From Asterias amurensis (taxonomy: Eukaryota; Echinodermata; Asteroidea; Forcipulatida; Asteriidae): a DNA stretch of 64,000 nt. The DNA lies in contig NC_092650.1 of assembly GCF_032118995.1 (NCBI RefSeq), positions 21,328,501 to 21,392,500 of the forward strand, written 5' to 3'. How positions within the stretch are numbered: the first letter of the stretch is position 1; each line of letters begins with the position of its first letter. Shown piece by piece: positions 57,382-64,000 of this stretch. The notes under the pieces are model-generated. The model did not search any database. It worked only from the letters and a program-made list of their open reading frames with translations, and was not told the DNA's origin. The position numbers and the translations under genes are program-made.

Positions 57382-59526
57382 AACAATCAACAGTTCCAAA
57401 AACCAAAGGTATATTTTGCCTTTAGAGTACATAGCCAATATTGATAACTGACAAAGACCAGCAAATGACCCAACACAAACATGAAATAACTAACTTTTGA
57501 AAGTTGCAGGTCAATTGGTTATTGGAGTCGCAAGAAAAGAGTGAAAACACAATTCTATGTTCTCACTAATTTTGAAACAGCTGGGCCTCATTTCTAAAAA
57601 TTGTTATCATATCAGACAAAAATATTCAAAGCAGGTTTTCCCTCATTGCCATCTTTATGCAATAAGAGTTATATGCAACTTTGTAAATGTTTATATTTTC
57701 AGTCTTACTTATATTGTGCAAAACCTAAGTGATCTTAAATGGATATTTAATTAAGTTTCAAATTTACTTCTGTTTTGGATGTCAAGTTTTAAAAAAATTC
57801 TCCCAACTATTTCAATTGGCAGAGTGGTTAAAATAAGTATCCCTGTTTTGTGATGACTCAAATAGTTTGATTCATCACAAAACAGGAATACTCGGTTTTT
57901 TGTTCAATAAATCATTCCAATATTGAATAAATAAACAACTGAATAAACTGTTGTTTGATGTTTTGTTGGTGGCTACTTTTTGTGTTTTTTTTATTATGTA
58001 GATCATGTTATCGTGGTGTTGCTATTCAGACAAAGGATATACATTCATACTAAATCCAATTTTGTAATGTTTACAATGAAAGTTTCCACACACAAATGTA
58101 TTTGCCAAGACTAAATAAGCAGAGAGCTTAGCACTTTTTCTTCAGCTCAACAGCTCTATGGTTTGAATTATTTGAACCATAGTGACTAGCACGGATGTTT
58201 ATAGGTTCATTTCAATTTATATAAAATAAAATAAAAATAAAAAAAAAGTGTTAACTGAACAAAGTGAGTACTACTTTCTTCTTCAATTTTCTTCTTCCAA
58301 GTAATGTGCAGACTTAATGCAGACAAAAAATATTACTCTCAAGTTTAAATACCTTGGGCCATAGTACGACCGCAGATGTTATTTGTCCGCAGGAGTACAG
58401 CGCCTCAGTAACTTGTTTCTGGGTCTTGTCTAGGGCCTGTCCAAGAATTAGATAATTAAAGTAAAACATGATTTTCGTTTCTGGAGTGTGTTGGCTCTGA
58501 AACTGTAGGCCAAAAGATATATGTACCTGTTGAAGAAAAGATGTTGAAGGATGAAGAAATGTTCAGTTTTAGAATAGCGAGGAAAACCTACCCAATCAGG
58601 TAGGGACTGAAATCCAAATCCAGATGCTGAAAGATTCAGGTCTGGGATTCATATAAGGGTCCCCATAAGTGAAAGCTTAGAAGAAACCACTAAGCCAATA
58701 TGAACCACAGGACCAACTTGAACTGGCCCCAAGACGTTACATAAACAGTAAAAGGAAAAACCATAAACTTTATAATAAATTGAACTACCACAATGAAAAG
58801 GTTCACTTTGTCAGTCATTCATATTCAAAATGACTTATTTATTCTTAAATATAATAAAATATCAAACGTAGGCAAACGGGCAACACGCCATACTAAATCT
58901 AGCTTGGTAACACAACAAACGATTTCCCTAAAATCAAGAAATTCAAATTCTGCCCATAAAATTCAAAATCCTGTAGGATACAAACTTTAAATTGGAGAGG
59001 TAGTGCTTTCTGCTCTACCGGCCAGGCTTTGGATTGATGATACCCAAGCCTACATCCATATAGACTGTAAAAGGGGTAACCCTGTTTCAGCCCTAGGAGT
59101 AGGTGGCAACGGCCTCTGGAAAAAAAAATTGTAGCCCACACCTTAAAGTGGCCTTCAGGCCTTGTGTGTCTGGCGACTTGCATAAAAAAATCGCAGGATA
59201 TAGAGCTGTCTCATTTTTCTTCAGGACCGTCACTTGGTTGCACAACCAATCTGTGTTTTCGGAAGCAGAAGAAATTGATTCCTGAGACTTTAAAGGAACT
59301 CTTCCTAAGAAAAGTGCACTGACTGAAGTGGGTAGGTTTTGGCCCATAGCTCAAGCAAAAATAGTGAAATACGACAATCGATCAAGATTTTCAGTCTCAT
59401 AAAGACACATTTAAAGCAGCACTGATACAGGCACTTGACATAATAATGTGCCGTTGACCATTACAAATTCACTTTATAAAATCATGAATACACAAAGATC
59501 AAGGCAAAAGCTTTATAGAAAATGTG
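57382..59526. other. Intergenic stretch between CLPTM1L and PDCD5
   Basis: AT-rich, with a short inverted TATCCCTGTTTTGTGATGA pair near 57838-57895, several AATAAA motifs, a family F scrap near 58110-58165 and the SINE body at 58990-59185. No gene seen. Confidence 0.5.
58990..59185 (+). repeat. SINE body, second copy (without tRNA head)
   Basis: TAGTGCTTTCTGCTCTACCG and CAAGCCTACATCCATATAGA, GTGGCAACGGCCTCTGG and GGCCTTCAGGCCTTGTGTGT match the body at 53060-53252 in the opposite orientation. The two copies are closely similar. Confidence 0.7.
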
Positions 59527-59911
59527 TTAAAGACTCTGGACACTATTGGTATTTGTCGAAGACCAGTCTTCACACTTGGTGTATCTCAACAATATGCATA
59601 AAATAACAAACGTGTGAAAATTTGAGCTCAAGTGGTCGTCAAAGTTGCGAGATAATAATGAATAAAAAAACACCATTTTCACACAAAGTCGTGTGCTTTC
59701 AGATGCTTGATTTCGTGACCTCAAATTCTAAATCTGAGGTCTCAAAATCAAATTCATGAAAAATTAATTCTTTCTCGAAAACTCCATTACTTCGGAGGGA
59801 GTCGTTTCTCAATGTTTTATACTACCAACCTCTCCCCATTACTCATTACCAAGAAAGGTTTAATGCAAATAATTATTTTGAGTAATTACCAATATTATCC
59901 ACTGCCTTTAA
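59527..59911 (+). repeat. Family B element copy
   Basis: TTAAAGACTCTGGACACTAT to TTATCCACTGCCTTTAA, with the standard core and GAGGTCTCAAAATCAAATTC. Confidence 0.85.
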
Positions 59912-60159
59912 GCAAAGTCGCAAGCGGTGACATTGACAAAAAGAAAGGATACCCCCAGTTGCAAGATCCCCCTACACCTCCACTGGGTTTAATGGGCAGG
60001 GGGGACAGGCGCTAGGGTAGTGCCAGGATGGGCAAGTGATGTGTAATTTGTCTCATAGCCTCTTGTTCACTGTCAATCTTAACCCTCCTACTCTTAGTGC
60101 CATGGAGTTGATCAACTACACATTATTTTAAACCACTCAACTGTTCTGGTTGTGTATTG

Positions 60160-60480
60160 TGGAAAATCGAATGACAGAACTATCTGTGTACTTTGTAGAT
60201 CCATTCACCACATCAAATTGAAGGGTGGCATAGTTTATCCATCATTCAAAACCACAGTGGATGATATTAAACGGTCAGACAGTGGGAGGGTTGACTGTGT
60301 ACTGTGTAGATGCATCATTCAAAACCACAGTGGATGTTAATGATGAATGGTCAGACAGTAGGAGGGTTTAATGTGTAATGTATAAAAGCATTCACCACAT
60401 GATACCCAATAGCAAGCTGACATAGTTCATCCATCATTCAATACAAAGTGGATGATATTGAATGGTCCGACAGAAGAGGG
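60160..60480. repeat. Three-unit tandem repeat downstream of PDCD5
   Basis: ATCCATCATTCAAAACCACA, GTGGATGATATTAAACGGTC and AGACAGTGGGAGGGTTGACT recur three times with changes, unit about 90-120 bp. It would lie in or just after the PDCD5 3' UTR. Confidence 0.6.
60367..60372 (-). terminator. Possible PDCD5 polyadenylation signal (ATTAAA)
   Basis: TTTAAT on the plus strand, about 215 nt after the PDCD5 stop. Weak evidence. Confidence 0.2.
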
Positions 60481-60585
60481 TTACACAAAATTAAAACAAT
60501 TCCTACACACAATCGAAAACTTGCAGTACAGGAGGGAAATATTCACAGTAAGTTTTAGAGCCAGTGGATGGGGTGGGAGGTTGCA

Positions 60586-62702
60586 TCAGTAGTCCTCGTC
60601 AGAGTCAGAGTCCATCACTCTTCTTCTCTCAAACTAGTAAAAGAGGGAGAAAAAATATAAATACATTTAAGTCTTCAATCATCATAACGTCTTGAAAGCG
60701 CACCAACAAGCTACTGAGTACAGTTGAAAATGCTGTGTGTGCAACTTTCCATGAAACACTAATGCAATCCTTACACATTACTGAGGTTTCTTATATAATT
60801 TCTGGGGTCAATTTCCCAAAGATACATGTAGTGCTAACTTAGGACTAGTCCTAGGACTCTCTAGGAGTTATTCAAAAATTTAAGGCTAGTCCCAAGTAAC
60901 TCGTCCTAACTGGATTAGACTAGTAGAACTCATTGTGAAATCCACCACATGGTCGTCATATTTACAGTTCAAAATCAAATAAATATATCTGTACAATTTG
61001 ATCTACAATATTAACCAAACTTGTAACACTTAAATAATTATTAATGACATTGAAAGTTATATAATGACTTTTTTATTATTACTATTATTATTTTTATGGT
61101 TGATTAAAAAACTGCTCATTGCAGCCTACTGGCTGAGTTACAAAACAGTGTACATTAAAATTAAAATGAATATACAACAGTTTATTTAAAGTAAACCTCA
61201 TAAAATTTAACAGAGAGGCATTTAGATAACCAAGAAATGCACCTAGCACATACAAACATGACAAATACTGCACAGAAAGAAAGCACACTGACCATGGAGG
61301 ACATTAAAAGCAAATCATTATCCCAACATGCACATTAAAATGCACACAGTTACAAGGGTGGAGGGAGTGAGCTTATAGAGTTAAGGCCTTTTCACACTAG
61401 GAAAATAAGCAGGGGGTCCTTGGTCTTAAGAACACAACGTTGTTTAATCCAAATTGTGTGAAAGGTACCTCTGCTTAAATAGGCATGGGTCCCTGTCTTT
61501 TTAAGACCGAGGTCCAGACCTCCGTCTTAAAAACACAACGTTGTGAAAATTATACCACGATCGTCCGTGTGTGCTGTGTGAATGGAGATTGCTTGCGTAA
61601 CGAAGGACCCTGGTGTGGCTGGAGCTACCACGCATGCGCGCAAGAAGAAACACATGGTGCAAGAAAATCAAGATGTTCGACCCCGTTATATGATAACGTT
61701 AAGCCTTTGAGCATGTGCACGACTCCTTCAAGAGAGCAAGTTTTCAATGTTGACCTTTAGCACCATAAAAGACGAATGTTCTGAGACATGGGATGTTGGT
61801 GTCTGCGCCGTGTGAAAGGTCCTGTTTGAGTTTGACCAGTGTCCTTGGTCAAGACAACTGCCACCGGAGACCTAGGACCCTAGTTTGACTTTGTTGTGTG
61901 AAAAGGGCTTTATTGACAGTCTGGGGACTGGACTGTCACTAAGTAGAGCAGTTTTACATGAAACTTCAAGAAGGGTTCTTTTAGATCTAATATTCATAGA
62001 ATGTGAGCTTTTGGACTTGACAAACCACATTCATTAAATTTATTTGAGTTGTATGTTTAATCCAGTGACTTTTCCTGCCCTGTTCAGTGAGTAAATAACT
62101 TAATTTGAATTTGTGCATAACTGCTAATGGGTTAAAAAGACTTAAGATCAAATTCAAAACATTCATACAATAAAACCATTCAAAACTCTCCAGATTGCAC
62201 AGTAGAGTATTTAAAACAAACGCAAACATCAAGTAAATAATATATCAAGGACCTTGTACTAATGATGTCATTCTTTGTTGACTGTGCTACAGGACGCTTA
62301 GTGGCAGCAGACTTACCAGGTAAAATCCATTGTTCTCGGTAATGTGCACATGCTCAGAACTACGTAAACAAACAACGGAAGTTTACCTGGTAAGTCTGCT
62401 GCCACCTAGCGCCTTGAAGTGTCCCATTGGGTACTGCGTTTCGGACAGTTGTACAGAGAAGCAATGGTTTCCTTTTTCTTTTGCAGAGTGGTAATCAAAC
62501 TGTGACGTCATCATAACTAAGGTCTATTCAATGGCTTCGGACAATCTTGCAAAATTTGGGTCCAGAATCCTCCCCCTTCCCTGATGTTAAAAATGCTGTT
62601 GTGAATACTGATAGTCAAGGTAATACTTACATTAATTTTAGTTTTTCTTTGTGTTTGAACGCTGACTTTTGCTAGAAGACCTTTTAGTTGGTCTTCACTG
62701 AC
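60586..62702 (-). CDS. PDCD5: PDCD5 (programmed cell death 5), last two coding exons
   Basis: PDCD5 is a small, conserved DNA- and chaperonin-binding protein linked to apoptosis; archaea have homologues. Two exons are visible: 62702-62631 (VSEDQLKGLLAKVSVQTQRK then TKIN) and 60633-60586 (FERRRVMDSDSDEDY and TGA at 60588-60586). Donor GTAAGT and acceptors TTTGTAG and TTACTAG are good, and the junction is phase 0. The human end reads KVSQQTEKxTTVKFNRRKVMDSDEDDDY in essence, so the match is clear, including the acidic DSDSDEDY tail with a casein kinase 2-type serine. The exon break before the FNRRK motif is also as in vertebrates. Upstream exons (the N-terminal helices) were not found up to 64000, so the gene is partial in this window. 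Confidence 0.9.
60806..60953. repeat. Family E element, copy 5 (PDCD5 last intron)
   Basis: AATTTCCCAAAGATACATGT, CTTAGGACTAGTCCTAGGAC and AAGTAACTCGTCCTAACTGG, ending CATTGTGAAATCCACC. Matches copies at 7.53 and 21.74 kb. Confidence 0.6.
61383..61911. mobile_element. MITE-like element with AAGGCCTTTTCACAC ends
   Basis: AAGGCCTTTTCACAC at the left, GTGTGAAAAGGGCTTTA at the right, with sub-terminal CTTGGTCTTAAGAACACAAC and TCCTTGGTCAAGACAAC facing each other. The 91-codon open frame at 61485-61760 has no recognisable domain and is probably chance. PDCD5 intron. Confidence 0.65.
62291..62417. repeat. Hairpin element with GTGGCAGCAGACTTACCAGG arms
   Basis: 24-bp arms GTGGCAGCAGACTTACCAGG+TAAA and TTTACCTGGTAAGTCTGCTG+CCAC are exact complements, with GCGCC/GGACGC-like extensions. 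The loop is about 60 bp. PDCD5 intron. Confidence 0.7.
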
Positions 62703-63055
62703 CTACAAATTAAAACAGATAGGGGCATGAACATTTTATTTATTATTTTATTTCTCTCCACAAGTTCAATAAAATTACATGCAAAAGAGATATAAAAAAA
62801 ATGTGGATAAGGCAAGACTGATTGAGGAAAATGAAAATTTTCCTGTAACCAAATGTTGAAGTCAGTCGAAGAAAAAACAAAATTCAAAAAAGGAGATACA
62901 TGTACAGCGGCAAACATCTGCTTTGGGAAATATTTCAAAATTTAGCTGTTTTCTCTACCAATGACTTAAACAAAAAACTTTATTAAAAATGGTTCAAATT
63001 TCTATAAAAGGCTGTTTTCAAATGATGTTTTCTCCTTAAGGGCACCTCTAACAGT

Positions 63056-63399
63056 TTAAAGCCATTGGACACTTCAAGTATCACAACTTATATATAAATA
63101 AACAAACCTGTGAAAATTTAGGCTCAATCGGTCATCAGAGTCGGGAGAAAATAATGGGAAAACCCAACCTTGTTTCCGCACGTTTCGCCATGTCATGACA
63201 TGTGTTTAAAATAAATCTGTAATTCTCGATATCGAGAATTGATAACTGTTTTAATGTTTTCTCAAAAAGTAAAGCATTTCATGGAATAATATTTCAAGAG
63301 AAGTCTTTCAACATTACCTTCTGTAAACCCTGTAAGCTATTTGTAAATCTGTGATTTTTTTTATTTTTTTTCTGTTCCGAAAGCGTATAATGGCTTTAA
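63056..63399 (+). repeat. Family A element copy
   Basis: TTAAAGCCATTGGACACTTC to GCGTATAATGGCTTTAA. Full design, with a slightly shortened left side. Confidence 0.8.
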
Positions 63400-63578
63400 A
63401 CACATGTCATGACACGACAAAATGTGCGGAAACAAGGGTGTTTTTTTTCCCGTAATTTTCTCTCGACTCCGATGATGACCGATTGAGCCTAAGGTTTGTT
63501 GTTTTATATATAAGTTGTGATACACGAAGTGTGGGCCTTTGGACAATACTGTTTACCGAAAGTGTCCAATGGCTTTAA
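63396..63578 (-). repeat. Family A half-copy, tail to tail with the previous element
   Basis: ACACATGTCATGACACGACA to AGTGTCCAATGGCTTTAA, reverse orientation. It starts at the TTAA that ends the previous copy and lacks one half. Confidence 0.75.
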
Positions 63579-63693
63579 ATGTAGACAACCATTTTGGTAA
63601 ATGTGAGCAATTGAATTTCCTGTTTTCCATTCCCATTTTCAATTCAACGGCAAAACAGATGTTGTTTTCTTTTATCATCGGGTTTCGCAGTAT

Positions 63694-63970
63694 GAGCGAC
63701 GACCGGAAGCCTGCCTGATCAATCACCTCATGAAGAATTTATACAGTGGACGTTTATGCTTGGTATCCATCTTGCCTGTTGACTCGCAGGATCGGTGCAA
63801 ATCAGGACGGAAGATTAAGGTCAATAGATATTTATCATGCTGCCTCCATCTCGGTCATGTTCCTCGTATCGAATAACAATAACAGGGAAATGGAGGTCAT
63901 TGACTCAGTTGCCTCTTCTGTGAATATGCCTGCAACCTGTATGAACTACTTCAGTCACAAGGATGAATGA
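63694..63970 (+). other. Open frames at the window edge, status unclear
   Basis: After a good acceptor (ATCATCGGGTTTCGCAG at 63693), one frame reads YERRPEACLINHLMKNLYSG and stays open to about 63867. A second frame is open from 63746 to a stop at 63970 (SVMFLVSNNNNREMEVIDSV within it). Neither resembles a family I know. It could be an exon of a gene running to the right, or chance, inside or beside PDCD5. Confidence 0.2.
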
Positions 63971-64000
63971 GAGGGGACCACTTGCTCTTTGACTCGATTC

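Noticed and set aside
61485-61760. 91-codon open frame as a host gene
   Set aside because: Lies wholly inside a MITE-like element and has no similarity that I recognise.

Overview
The window looks like nuclear DNA of a marine invertebrate deuterostome, most likely an echinoderm and perhaps a sea star. Genes are split by GT-AG introns of 0.3 to 8 kb. The DNA is AT-rich, has frequent GGCCTA words and is crowded with short inverted-repeat elements. Nothing looks prokaryotic, and the species assignment is an inference from this texture.

Six host genes can be read. (1) 66-2946 (+): last four coding exons of an unrecognised single-pass membrane protein. (2) 7162-9782 (-): a secreted-type glutathione peroxidase with an in-frame TGA for selenocysteine and, about 600 nt past its stop, a convincing SECIS element at 6496-6567. 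(3) 11966-13807 (+): a short gene holding only the front of a protein kinase domain. (4) 23649-37780 (-): a complete six-exon purine nucleoside phosphorylase of 293 residues. (5) 40768-56370 (+): a complete 14-exon CLPTM1L of 547 residues. (6) 60586-62702 (-): the last two coding exons of PDCD5; the rest lies to the right of the window or was not found. The phosphorylase and CLPTM1L are head to head about 3 kb apart. CLPTM1L and PDCD5 are tail to tail. No operon-like or functional cluster is apparent; the genes are ordinary housekeeping and redox genes.

Most of the rest is repeat. Two related families of about 350-390 bp with TTAA at both ends (called A and B here) occur about 17 times. A third TTAA foldback family (D) forms near-complete palindromes. 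There are also tRNA-derived SINE pieces, two LINE tails, one solo LTR with a 4-bp target duplication, a satellite of about 175 bp, a minisatellite of about 21 bp, and many single foldback elements. I found no CRISPR, no operon and no clearly new enzymatic system. The most useful finds are the selenocysteine/SECIS pair, the reconstructed membrane-protein exons, and the shared core of families A and B.
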